Source: Sipunculus nudus
Taxonomy: Eukaryota; Annelida; Sipuncula; Golfingiida; Sipunculidae
Direction: 5' to 3'
Assembly (NCBI GenBank): GCA_026874595.1
Contig: CM049313.1
Coordinates: forward strand, 11,837,508-11,901,507
DNA length: 64,000 nt
The notes beneath the pieces were generated by a model. The model did not search any database and was not told where the DNA came from. It saw only the letters and a program-made list of their open reading frames with translations. This document shows positions 24,893 to 36,057 of the stretch, one piece after another. Within the stretch, counting starts at the first letter, position 1, and each line of letters begins with the position of its first letter. The translations under genes were made by a program, and so were the position numbers.

Positions 24893-25400
24893 AATACATG
24901 TATTTTCCGACCAAACTCCATAAAAACATAATACAAGTTAGTGGAAATGTGTATTTACAGCTTCCCTGTTGATTAAAATAAAGATTTGGTTCATATTAGG
25001 TAATTATTATGAAACATACAAAGTACAATCTGTGTTGTCTCTTTAAATATGCATTAAGCGTCTGGGTCATGGCAAATATTAAGTTCATTCATTTAAGGGC
25101 AAACATAAGGTCAGATTCATGCAAAATCATTGTCACGAAATAACAAAAAAACCATCAAAGACATGATAGACTTACAAATAATGGTAAACCTAATAGACTG
25201 TAGGCCAGCATGGACCCTTTCCCTTGAAGCAGTATTTGTTATTACATTTTATAGCTAGCAAGGAATCTCGGCTATCAGAATTATTTTTTTACATTGATCC
25301 AGTGACGGTTGTGGCCGTGCGACCTATTACAATAACAACATAATAAAAAAATTTTCAAACAAAAATGTTATTTATTTGTTGCTAAATAAAATAAAAACAC

Positions 25401-26672
25401 AAGTGACCCATGGGTCATGACACTCCGCTAACAAGCATGACCTGCGACACCATGGGCTGAGATTCACAATTCCAGTAAATTTTTTTAAGAACCTACTTGC
25501 CAATTTTGTTGAAACTTTCAGAAAAATTACAGAAATATATTGCATTTGTCTGCTTAAAACTTGATGGTCTGAGGCAAAATGTGTGGTTGTTTAGCTAACG
25601 CGAACTAATGCCATAGCTTGCCCGATACCTGTCAGTCTCAAATAGAACACCAAATAGGCCAAATAAAAGATCGACATATATAGCAAAAAGTCAAGGAAAT
25701 CCATGCAAGAATTATTGAGAAAAGGGTGCTTCTGTATGAATTTTTATAAATGATGGCCTTTTTTAAATCTTTGACTCAATCCTTTGAATGAGTACATTAA
25801 TATATGTCCGATTCTATTCACAGTATTCTATTAACAGTTCTTGAGATAATATGTTCAAAAGGAATTTAAAGATAGCTACCTGGTGGCCATATTGGATTAT
25901 TTCTGAAAGGTCTGAAATCCGACAACAAACATCCTCTAAAAGGGACCAAACATAAAAAAAAACACAGAGACTGCACTGACAAAAGGATTTCTAAGGTGGC
26001 TACCTTGCAGACATAATAGATTTCTGATTAGTCTGACATTTGATATCACACATTCCCCAATAAAAAACCAAACCTGTAGCAATTGAAAGAATGTTGCAGT
26101 TATGAATGTCCAAAACAATTTTAAAAAAATGATCAGGTTTGAGGGCTCTCATATCAGACTATGGACATGCAACTGTAAAATATGTAAGACCTATATTTTT
26201 TTTAATTATCTCCTTTCTTTCTAGTTGGGTCACCAGTTTAGGTAAACTGCAAAACCTGAAAGAAGAGCAATGCAGAAAGCATCAATAAGAGTCTTATAAA
26301 ACAAATAAAGCCATCTTAAATCCATGTACAGACCCACAGATTTTCAGAACAAACACTTGTTGGTATATCTGATGATCTGTATAAAAATTATTTAGATATC
26401 TAGGAAACCTACGCTTATCGCTATGATTCTATAAATAAACTGCAAAATGTTCCCATCATCTTATTAATCAGTAGCTAAAACTTAATACAATACTCTAAGT
26501 CTTAACGTCCGGACAACAGAGTGATTTTGTTATGCCTAAAATTATGTTTTTGTCATTACATGGGCTGATACAAAGGGAATCATATATCACAAGTGTCGCT
26601 CACAATTACGGCCACACTGTGAGATGTACCAGTAGGACTTCAATGTTCTTACAAGAAAAATAGAGATGGTCT
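25401..26672 (-). repeat. 1.3-kb dispersed repeat, copy A (same family as 55339-56658)
   Basis: It starts with the palindromic terminus TGACCCATGGGTCA (25404-25417). It then runs collinear with 55339-56658, sharing AAGCATGACCTG, GATGGTCTGAGG, AACCTGTCAGTCTCAAA-like, ATATATAGCAAAAA, CATGCAAGAATTATTGAGAA and AGAAAAATAGAGATGGTCTA (last shared block) at matching spacing. By the orientation of the terminus this is the 3' portion of a pearl-like element on the minus strand. No coding capacity. Confidence 0.75.
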
Positions 26673-27075
26673 ACATCCTCTCGACATCTTGAAATATCTT
26701 ATTAGGATTTCGGATATCCCCTCGAGTTCCTGAAATGACATCTGGTAATTTCGAAATAACCCCTCGAGATCTTGCAATAATATCTCACGATTTTAAATAA
26801 CCTTTGAGATCTTGAAACACCATCTCGAAATCTCAAAATAACCTTTTAAGATCCTAAAATGAATTCTCGAAATATCCTCTCGAGTTCTCGGAATAACATA
26901 TCGGGATTTCGAAATAAACATACGAGATCTTGATATAACATCTCTAGATCTTGAAATAACCTAGCGAGAACTTGAAAAAAAAATATTGAAAAAAAAATTA
27001 TTGAAATAAAAAGTATTGAAATAATATCTCGAGAATTTAAAATAATATATGAGATAAAAATAAAAAAAAATCCCG
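26673..27075. repeat. Degenerate word array (ATCTCGAGATCTTGAAATAAC)
   Basis: Roughly 18 imperfect copies of a word of about 21 bp with a palindromic core (TCTCGAGA, GAGATCTTGAAATAAC) lie head to tail and end in A-rich copies near 27070. The same words occur at both ends of the TA-flanked element at 45697. It directly follows dispersed-repeat copy A. Confidence 0.7.
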
Positions 27076-30000
27076 AGTTCTAAACCATATTTTTGAAGGA
27101 CCAGTTTTTTACAAAGAATCATGAGGTCCCTTGTATAAATATTATTATATAATTCCGTCTCGATTGTCTTTTTAATTGAAGTTTTGTGCGTATCAGTTCA
27201 ATAATTTTTATTCATAATAAAATTGTATAGAACGGTTTAAAATTTATTAAGATCCACGATTTCAAAAGTTCTCTCGCAAAAGTTCTTTTGTTTAAGGTGA
27301 CGCATATTTCCGCGCATATTGTCTCGAACGGTCTTCGAAAAGCCCCCCCCCCCCTAAGAAAAACACACACACACACTCCATCGTGTGTGTGTGTGTTTCC
27401 CCAGATTCCAAAGATAATAAATATGGTTGTCTATTCAAAAGTCGTCACTCTTTTTTTCCATTAAACAAAAGTACATACATTTATACATTACGCAAAACGC
27501 ATTTTCATCTGAACAGTTATGTGTTACAATAAACCCTACAACAAAAAACCCACTTTGTATCTTAGCTTTCATAAAGATGATTTTGCTGCTGTATATGTTT
27601 ATGTATTACATGTATATATATACATATATATAAGTGTGTGTATTTGTTTGGGTGTGTATGTTGTATATATATACATATGTGTGTGTGTGTGATTTCACAG
27701 GTTCCTTATTTCTGTACGTGTTTGGTACTAGTAATATGGTTCCACTAATTCTACCTCTTTAAGTTCTACTGAAGATCTGTTAAGTTCACAAAAAACCTAG
27801 CTCACTATGTTTGTATTTTATAATAAAAAGTATAACATTAATGCATGGATGGGGTCTGCGTTCATCAAATAAACATAAAATTGAACTTCAATCTGCAAGT
27901 TTATTCTGTAACATCTACAGCACTTATATGTAAGATAGTTCTGCACATTTAAAGTCATTATAAGTAATATCATGCCAATCATTGTTAAAAAAAACTAAGA
28001 AAGTTTTCTCTGCCAATATCTCTATGATGAGCTATAATTAAGTATAAATTAACTTTAAACATTATTCTTAATTTCAAAACTATGTGCAAATTATCTAGTT
28101 TAGATATGCTAAAGGCATTGTTACACAACCTGTTTTGTGTTAAGGGGTAGATTAGAAGTTAATTTTAAGAAATTAAAAATAAAAGAAAAATGTCAATAGA
28201 TCATAGGTGAAGACAAATACAGCATAGTATGCTATAAAGGTTGGCTGACCTAGTTTTACGGCTGTACTAGGTCTCAGTTACCTAAGATAGTATAATAGCT
28301 TCAGCTGGTTACTTATAATCTAGCTTTGATATAAGAATAGATGGCCAGCATCCTTATTAGAAACAATAAATTCTTAAAATATAAGTCAAGATAAGTCAAA
28401 GTAACACAGATTTAGAGAGTAATATTTGACAAAATAGATTCATATCCAATATTAACATGTTGGTTCTATCGCGCTATCGACCAATCTCTGCATACAATGT
28501 GCACTCTGATCTTTGAAGCAAAGGTCAAAGTCACAGCACCATGTTTTGACCACAGCAAAAAATCAGGATATATGTTTATTATAAATATGTAAAGCATGTC
28601 CGGAATATTGATATTTTAAATTCCAGGTGCAGACACCGGCGCCTGCCTGGTAAAGGAATGAGCCACCTATGGGGGATTAAATATGCACATTATCTAATTA
28701 AACATGGAAATCTAAGATTGATATACATTTATTTTAAGATTCTACAGGAAGACTTACCAAGGGCCTATTTGGGCAAAGAAATTAAATTATTTAGTTGTAT
28801 AAATATGAATTTTAGTGTTTATTACTGTCCAGTGCAACAAGTTTGTATCTCACTCTTTCGTTAATTAATTAAGAAAGTAATGCATGCAGTAATACAAATC
28901 TCAAACAGTATGAGTCACCTTACCAGAACTGACTCTCATACTGAAATTGTTCTCTTAAGTATGAAGGATATTTCAGAAAAATTCCTAAAGTTTGATTTTC
29001 ATATCAGTTTTTCCTCATTTCTGCCATTGTGTAAAAAAATCAGTTACAGGGTCACTGTTTTGGGGGTGCGATTTACCACAATTATAAGGTCACGGTTTTT
29101 CCCTAAAAATGTCAATTTTACGAATTTGGACACTTATAAGACCTTCATGGCTATCAACCTACCATATCTTTAAAATATTTATTTCCTGGTGGAGCTTTTG
29201 GTGTGTATTCAATGTCACCTGTAAAACCCCTGCAACACATTGACAATTCAACTCCAACTAACACAACCTACGAACGTTTCGCGCAATGCCTATGCTCATA
29301 GGTGCCTTGGGGATTTTCTTGCATTTCGAGCTCACTGGCCGCAGAGCGTCTGGTGCAATTCGCGATCATAGGTCCATGCTAATCCCCACTGACTCCAATA
29401 CTTCCCTCAACAGGAAGTAAAGCTTTTTAATACAAGACCAAGACCACCTGACTCCGCTTTCAATGTTTTTTTAGTTTTGTAAACACCGCAACCAGTTATA
29501 GGACCACCGTTTGAATTTTTATGGGTTTCCAGGCATGTTAATTTTTATACATTCATTCATATCTTTCCATCATAACAATGGTTTCAAAAGTTCATCCAAT
29601 TTATGGCTTGTTTGCATAAAAGGTTGTCCATATACCTACAACTTAAACACAGTTCGAGGTTGGTGGGGGGGGGGGGGGGGCACACGTATTTTATACTGAT
29701 AGTGATTCTATAAAAAAAAACTAGATTTTGCAGTCGGAGGCTGAAAGTGTCCACCAGAATCTCCTTATCAGTCGTGCTCAAATGTGCACTTTTACATGTA
29801 AACACTGTCACGCCTCAGCGATCCGGTTTCACCTAGCGAGTGGCAGAACAGATGAAGACGAATTGGCGTCTTTTACATGGGGATAAAGGAATTCTTCTTT
29901 TGTCATGACGGTATATATAAAAATATAATGCGTAGATTCTGTTTACCTCCAAAATTTAATGGGTTTTCATACTGGTTGTACGCCAACCCTCTGCAAATTT

Positions 30001-30640
30001 TCTAAAAATTCGGATATAGCCTTTTATCCGTTAATTTCACTTAAGAAATAACAATGTTATTTCTTTGCTACAGACTTGCACTTAAAGATATAACCTGCCG
30101 TTTATTTGAGAGCATCTTCAGTTTCCGATCACCCTAGTGACAATCACCAAATACTTTAAGAGTCTATTTACCTGAGCCTGTTTTTCGACGTTGGCAGCTT
30201 TAAGTTGCATTTTTCGCGTGCAAGATTTTCAATGACATGCTTGTTTTTGTTATCATACCCGAGACTTCCATCAATAAGCAATTAAACCATCATTTTTCGT
30301 GATTTCCTTTGAGCTTCAACTTAAACAAATTATCTTTCATAAAGTTTCACTTTCTATAAAGTCATATAATTTCATTAAATTATTTTCACAGTATAGATGG
30401 CTTATATATACAATCGCCAATGTGCCATGTTATTTATCGGAAAAAAACATTCTTACGCATAATACCCCGTTATACTCTATATATCCCTCACGTCTACTTC
30501 TTTGTTTAGTTTATTGAATCGCATATCTTGCCATTCTTTGCTGACTTTTTCAGGGGAAGGGGGTTTCCTGATGAACCCTTGGACAAGTGATTTTTATATC
30601 ATGAACAATATTGCCTTTCATAAGCACACAATAAATGTAT
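27076..30640. other. No gene seen
   Basis: AT-rich non-coding DNA. It has a CA/GT inverted microsatellite (27363-27398) and a run of G at 29664-29679. Open frames here, including 28880-29173, lack domains and splice context. Confidence 0.5.
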
Positions 30641-30649
30641 GCAACATTC

Positions 30650-31485
30650 AGTCGCAATATCTGGGCTATAGCAAATAACCCTTTGTTCGTCGTCCGGCCG
30701 TCCGGCCGTTAACAGGGCACAGATCGTAACCACTAGACCTATAGAAACGTCTAACTGTACATCCAGGGAGGTCCTAGGCAAATCTACTTGGAAGCCTGAA
30801 AATAGTTCAAGGTGACCTCATTTCTGTGACCTATGGTCTAAAAACATGATTTTAACCACCAAGACAGACAGACTGGGTCCATAGTGAATCCATTTGACGT
30901 AGAATCTTCTAACGTTACATTCAGGGAGGTCCCGGGCAAATGTACACGGAAACATGAAATTAGGTCACAATGATCTATATTCTGCGACCTGTTTGATAAA
31001 AATGTAATTTGAGCACCCAGAATGTCAGATTGGCACGAATCATATGTGTTAGGCCTAGAATCTTCTAACGGAGCATGGAGGTTATAGGCACAGCTCTTGG
31101 GAAATCTGAAATGAGGTCAAGGTGTCCGATATCTAATGCGACCTACGGGCCGAAAACATGATTGTGAGCACGCAATAGTGAGACAGGGCACAAAATGTAT
31201 CCGTAAGCCCTAGAATCTTCTATCACAACATCAATATAGGTTTTTGAAAAATCTCCTTGGAAACTTTAATATAGGTCACGTTGACCTATATTCTATGAGC
31301 TATTGGCTTAAAACATTAATTTTAGCACCAAAGACAGACAGGTCACAAATTGTATCTGTTATCTCTTGAATCATTTTTAGATCAGGGAGATCTTGGACAA
31401 ATCCCATTGGGAACCTGGAATAAAGTCATGGAGACCTTTAATCATCAATCTACAGGCCAGAAACATGATTTGATCTTTAGTGTAT
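30650..31485 (+). mobile_element. Pearl-like element with about five 155-160 bp tandem units
   Basis: It begins with GGGCTATAGC, then CGTCGTCCGGCCGTCCGG and GTTAACAGGGCACAGATCG (about 30660-30730). Five units follow near 30740, 30900, 31055, 31210 and 31365. Each carries variants of CTAGAATCTTCTAAC, CAGGGAGGTC, GGAAACNTGAAAT, AGGTCAC, GACCTAT and AAAACATGATTT. A stray unit lies at 32425-32515. The unit length and tract match the bivalve pearl family; the first half of the 343-bp unit at 9811 is related. Confidence 0.65.
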
Positions 31486-32424
31486 TTACGTTTACTACTA
31501 AAATGCTTAAAATAAAACGTTGTTCCATATACCTATAGACGTTACTCAGTACCTGCCCTTATCACTAAAGCCCTGTAAAGTCCGTATGGTGAACCCCTGT
31601 TATTTGCATATTAGGGCGTCACGCCTCCTGTGAATGGCACCGTTGCTATGTGGACGCTAGCAGCGGTCACAATGGTAATAGACAGCTCAACCCGCTTGGT
31701 AACATTCTCACTGAAATCATGTTTTCAAAAAGTCCATACATGGACCTTCGTGTTCTTTAATATATCTCTGCTGTTGAACACTAAGGTCCTTGGGCCAAAT
31801 TAAAGTGCATTGTAAACACTGTCGCATCTGTTTTGTACTGTGTATTTGTTAGTGTTAAAGTTACACTTGAAAGTCTTGCCCCTGTTAAGTTGCTAACACG
31901 CTGATCGCCGTGATCGTTTCAGCCATCCGCTACATGACTCCGTTCGACGCTTGTGGACCTGAATATCTCACGTTGATTGGCTGAGCTCGTGATACATTTT
32001 CAAACCGGCCTGCCTTGACACACTGGCTCACTGAGGCTGAGGGTTATATATGGTGTTGAAAGTCTTGCCGTACTCAAAATAGCCGAGGGCCTTAAAATAT
32101 TAAGACTGATCAAATGGGCATATAAATAGCAAGCTAGAAGCCCACAAAAGGCGGTTACTGAATTCTGGGAAAGACCACTATAATTACTCCCTACGTCACT
32201 GGGAAAGACCTTAGTTCAGCGAGGCGGTGATATGTGGCGCTGACTGTCCGGTACGGCCCAAGTTTACCAGTCGATGAAATAAGAGGGTCAGAGAGTGGTA
32301 ATTACCGACACTATACATGCGATACAGTGTGAGAACGTTTGGTTTCTCTGTCAGATGCAACAATTAAGAGCCATTTCATTGACTGGGCCAGTCTAGATTT
32401 GAGCACCTTTAACATAATATGACT

Positions 32425-32515
32425 ACAGATGTGCCCTAGAATATTCTAACATAAAATTCAGGGAGGTCCTTGGCAAATCAACTTGGATATCTGAAATCAG
32501 GTTATAGTGACATAT
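32425..32515 (+). repeat. Isolated pearl-like unit
   Basis: CCCTAGAATATTCTAAC, CAGGGAGGTCCTTGGCAAATC and CTGAAATCAGG match the units at 30740-31365 and lie about 0.9 kb beyond the array. Confidence 0.6.
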
Positions 32516-32863
32516 GAGCCGGGTTTTAGTCTGTGCGCAAATTTAAGCCTCATTGAGCAGTTACGAATTTTTGCGAGGTGAGGGATTGGTAAGGGCTCGA
32601 AAATACAATCATAAAGTGCTCTGGGGACAGTCTCAAAGTTGTAATCTAACAGACCTGTTGCCTCCAAAAAGAGGAACGTTCTGGGATGACCGCGCCCTCA
32701 CCCGCATATTAGCGCATAGATACTTTCACATTTGAGAGCCTAAGACCAGCGCATTAGCCTCACGTCAGGCAACAAGCGCACTGTAAATTTCTGTGTTGAA
32801 TCGTGTTATTAAGGCCAAGTACGTAATAAGTGCGCTTCTTTACGGTAGCATTTTTCACAGTCA

Positions 32864-32865
<2 letters not shown>

Positions 32866-32930
<65 letters not shown>
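32866..32930. repeat. (AT)n microsatellite
   Basis: About 65 bp of pure TA. Confidence 0.95.
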
Positions 32931-32933
<3 letters not shown>

Positions 32934-33150
32934 ACGCGGTCGAGTCTGGACACAGACACGGTGTTTATCTCGCATACTGCCGAATGGCCTGTCACATATA
33001 TTTCGGTACTGACTGTAACACAATCATTAGAGCAAGTAAATGCCCAAACTTTATATATTTAGGGGGGTATTGAGGATTTAAAGAAGGGGAAGGGGATCCC
33101 TGCGTACACCTTCGGTATAACTCTTAGAAGGGTTTATTAAATGTGCACAT

Positions 33151-33151
<1 letters not shown>

Positions 33152-33197
<46 letters not shown>
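33152..33197. repeat. (AT)n microsatellite
   Basis: About 45 bp of pure TA, just upstream of the GGACTTGGACTC minisatellite. Confidence 0.95.
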
Positions 33198-33199
<2 letters not shown>

Positions 33200-33249
33200 C
33201 TCACAGTTCCATTTTAAATTTCTTTTTATATAGAGATTTTTATTGGGTT

Positions 33250-33569
33250 CTGACTTGGACTCGGGTTGACACGGACTCGAAATGACACGGACTCGAAGAA
33301 GGTGGACTTGGATTCGAATCTCAAGTACTCGGGCTCGGACTCGGACTCGGACTTTTTGAGTCTGGACTTGGACTCGGACTCCTGGAGCCTGGACTTGGAC
33401 TTGGACACGTGGAGCCTGGACTTGGACTCGGACTCCTGGAGCTTGGACTTGGACTCGTGGAGCCTGGACTTGGACTCGGACTCCTAGAGCCTGGACTCGG
33501 ACTCGTGGAGTCTGATCTTGGTCTTGGACACGTGGAGCCTGGATTTGGACTCGGACTCCTGGAGCCTTA
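33250..33569 (+). repeat. GGACTTGGACTC minisatellite, left part
   Basis: Array built from GGACTTGGACTCGGACTC hexamer pairs with a higher-order spacer CCTGGAGCCT or GTGGAGCCT every 18-27 bp. It is interrupted at 33569 by the LTR retrotransposon and resumes at 44546. Open frames on both strands through it are products of the repeat. Confidence 0.9.
33566..33569. repeat. Target site duplication (left), CTTA
   Basis: CTTA precedes the TG of the 5' LTR and recurs at 44546-44549 after the 3' LTR. Confidence 0.75.
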
Positions 33570-33767
33570 TGTGACATACACAAAATGTGTAGCCACTTAT
33601 GTGTTATTTTATATGTAATGTTTGAATATTAGCTTTAGTGAAGCGTAAATTGAGGGTCCGCTGACCATTTTTCTCTTTTTGGGTGTAATCTACTTGCCCG
33701 GGGCCAATGAAGGCAGTATACGCGGTTGCCTGGCGAGCGAGTGCACCTAGACCGGAACTTCCGCCCA

Positions 33768-33775
33768 TGACGTCA
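33768..33775. promoter_or_regulatory. CRE/ATF palindrome TGACGTCA in the 5' LTR
   Basis: Exact 8-bp CREB/ATF site just upstream of the first 61-bp repeat, repeated in the 3' LTR at 42373-42380. It is a plausible U3 enhancer element close to the transcription start. Confidence 0.5.
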
Positions 33776-33835
33776 TGTTTCGGTTCTCGCTCGATGAAGA
33801 CATCGTGTTTACTATTCTTTCCTGTGTTTTTCAGG
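33775..33835 (+). repeat. 61-bp direct repeat, copy 1 (ends in a splice-donor-like site)
   Basis: Identical over 61 bp to 35837-35897. Copy 1 continues as CAG|GTTAGT, a good splice donor with the intron starting at 33835. Copy 2 ends with TTTCCTGTGTTTTTCAG|GG, a good acceptor (AG at 35895-35896). The same pair occurs in the 3' LTR at 42380-42440 and 44442-44502. Confidence 0.9.
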
Positions 33836-35826
33836 TTAGTAACGTTTCTAATGCTTTAGCCCTAATTATAAACCCGTAGTATTGTTAAATAACGATTAGG
33901 GATTAGAACTGCTTGAGTTTTGACACGTATTATCTTGTAGAAATGATACTTTGGTAGTTTCCCCGCATGCATATGAAACGTTTGCTACCCAGCGTTCGCG
34001 CCATGTTCATTTTCACAGAACTGAGTTTCTGAATTTCTCCCGTGTCTGTATTAGTCGAATGAGCTCTCCCAAGCATGTATAAGGTTATTTAATACTGTTG
34101 TCTTGCTAGTTAATTGTGTAAATATTATTGATTATGGCAAGTTTTTAATTTGATGCGAGTTTATGAAGTTAGTGCAGATTTCACGCTTCACAAGTTGTTC
34201 ACGTGCAAAGGTCATAGGTCATGTCCCCCCCCCTAATATTGATCTGAGACCGATCAGGCTCGAAGTAGAAGCTGTAAAGATGTATTACTTGTGGCCATGA
34301 CCACATATTTATTATGATATTCTCTTAATAATATAGAGAGGTATTTTATGCGTTTGGGTAGTGGTACATGCCCAGGGATATAGATTGTTGATGGAGAGTA
34401 ATAGATATATCAAGAGTCAGTTGACAGGCCATACTCTATGTTGGTACCTATATACTTGTATGTGGAATAGGCCAGTGTTTAAAGATCCAGGTCTTTTATT
34501 ATGTCATTGGATTTATGTTCAACTCAGTAATTATTATAAAACAGTATTGAGACAGAGGCTCACCATATTCAGGATTTATCAGGAATAGGTATTCAGCTAT
34601 TTAATGTAAAGCCATAGTTTGTGAGATAGTTAAATCCTTACCAAAATTCAAGTGGTAAACAGGGTCCTTGAACACTGTCATTTGGTTGAGGTAGAATGTC
34701 ATTTTTAGTGACACCCATGTTTTGCTTGATGACAATAACTCTTAATGTAAATTTGCACATTTGTATTTGCCAGTATTAAAAGAGGATTGTATAAGGCAAG
34801 TAGTAATCTGGAGGTAACTTTGTATATTTCATTATTGGTGTAACAACATATTTTGGACTTGAATTTACACTTGAAATGAAAATCATCTGAACATCATTGA
34901 TATATTTTGTGTTGTAAGTGCTGCCACCTGTCGGAGGTTAGGAAAACTAAAACGTTATTTGAGAGATCAGGTTCCAGCTCAATGCATATGAATGATAAAC
35001 AGTTTTAGAGAGAAATAAATCATTGGACATGTATGATGTGAGATAATATTTAATTCTATCAAAATTATGATGAAGATGTTTTTTTTCTCACGGACATCCT
35101 TACAGTACTCATTGTATTAACACTAATGATATGTTTATGTTTAATAATAACTCAAGACCAGATTTTATTGTTAGCAGACATTATGTGAGCACTTCCGTTG
35201 TAAATAGCATTTAATTATCAGGTTGTCAGAGGGAAATCAACACAGTGGATCAGTCAGATTGTTAACATATGTTTATATATATTACCATTTATTTATAAAA
35301 GTAAATGTAGATCACTTGCTTGTGCATTTAGTTGGTAAATCAGGATCATTCGAATTCATATAGAAAACCTTGTGCTATATAATTTAAATGCAGTTGACAT
35401 GATAGTATAGTTAATGATGACACATATTAAACACAAGTATCCGAGGGTGTTAGGTTCGAATCCAGAACAGTATGTCCATGTTTACATAGAAGACGATGAC
35501 CCTTAAATTGGAAATGTTGCATGTTAACCCAGATCAGCTTATGATGCTATATGTTAAACTCAGTTCGTGAATATTTATTATATGAGACTACTGTTTATTT
35601 CTTATTATGATATGATGACTTAATAGGCTAGTTCTATCATGGTGATATTGAAATGTATCAACAACATTGCATTGAGATCAGACTGAATATTGCAATGAGA
35701 GACTTTTTGAGTAGAGTTTTGAGTTTAAAGGCCAATATTGTCAGACTCGTAGTCACACGGCATTTATTATGCTAGTAAATGATACTTGAGGGATGCATAC
35801 ATGTGACGATGTATTTGTACTTGAAG

Positions 35827-35832
35827 AATAAA
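35827..35832 (+). terminator. Poly(A) signal AATAAA in LTR
   Basis: AATAAA lies ten bases before 61-bp copy 2. In the 3' LTR the same signal (44432-44437) would place RNA cleavage inside copy 2, suggesting that copy 2 contains the R region. Confidence 0.55.
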
Positions 35833-35836
35833 GATG

Positions 35837-35897
35837 ATGTTTCGGTTCTCGCTCGATGAAGACATCGTGTTTACTATTCTTTCCTGTGTTTTTCAGG
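35837..35897 (+). repeat. 61-bp direct repeat, copy 2 (splice-acceptor-like end)
   Basis: Perfect copy of 33775-33835. It is followed by 43 bp (35898-35940) to the LTR end, which would be U5 if R ends here. Confidence 0.9.
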
Positions 35898-35946
35898 GGT
35901 GACATCTGTCTACCCAGGTCCCCTGTTTGGACCTGTAACAGATTTC

Positions 35947-35964
35947 TGGGGGCTCGTCCGGGAT
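35947..35964 (+). promoter_or_regulatory. Primer binding site, tRNA-Pro
   Basis: TGGGGGCTCGTCCGGGAT starts six bases after the LTR. It is the 18-nt complement of the 3' end of tRNA-Pro, the same site used by murine leukaemia-type gammaretroviruses. It is where minus-strand DNA synthesis would start. Confidence 0.9.
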
Positions 35965-36057
35965 CAATGCCAACAGGCACCACGGCATTGGTCCAGTGAT
36001 TTCCGAACCAAGCATCAGTGTGAGACAGAGTTAGCTGTCCATTGGTACATGTTCATC

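Larger units (their letters stand above)
33570..35940 (+). repeat. 5' LTR
   Basis: It starts TGTGACATACAC and ends ACCTGTAACA. It contains a CRE palindrome TGACGTCA (33768-33775), two perfect 61-bp direct repeats (33775-33835 and 35837-35897), AATAAA at 35827-35832 and an exact B-box-like GGTTCGAATCC at 35453-35463. The length of 2.37 kb is long for an element of this group; without the segment between the 61-bp repeats it would be 309 bp. Confidence 0.95.

Noticed and set aside
33137-33618. Long open frames on both strands with Val-Gln or Leu-Asp repeats
   Set aside because: They are translations of the GGACTTGGACTC minisatellite, where all frames stay open.
34361-34588. 75-codon open frame inside the 5' LTR, repeated identically at 42966-43193 in the 3' LTR
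   Set aside because: Its identity is explained by LTR identity. It has no domain and no selection signal can be judged, so it is probably chance.
35899-36057. Gag starting at 35899 inside the LTR
   Set aside because: The codon there is GTG. The stretch covers the LTR end and primer site, so ATG 36058 is the better start.
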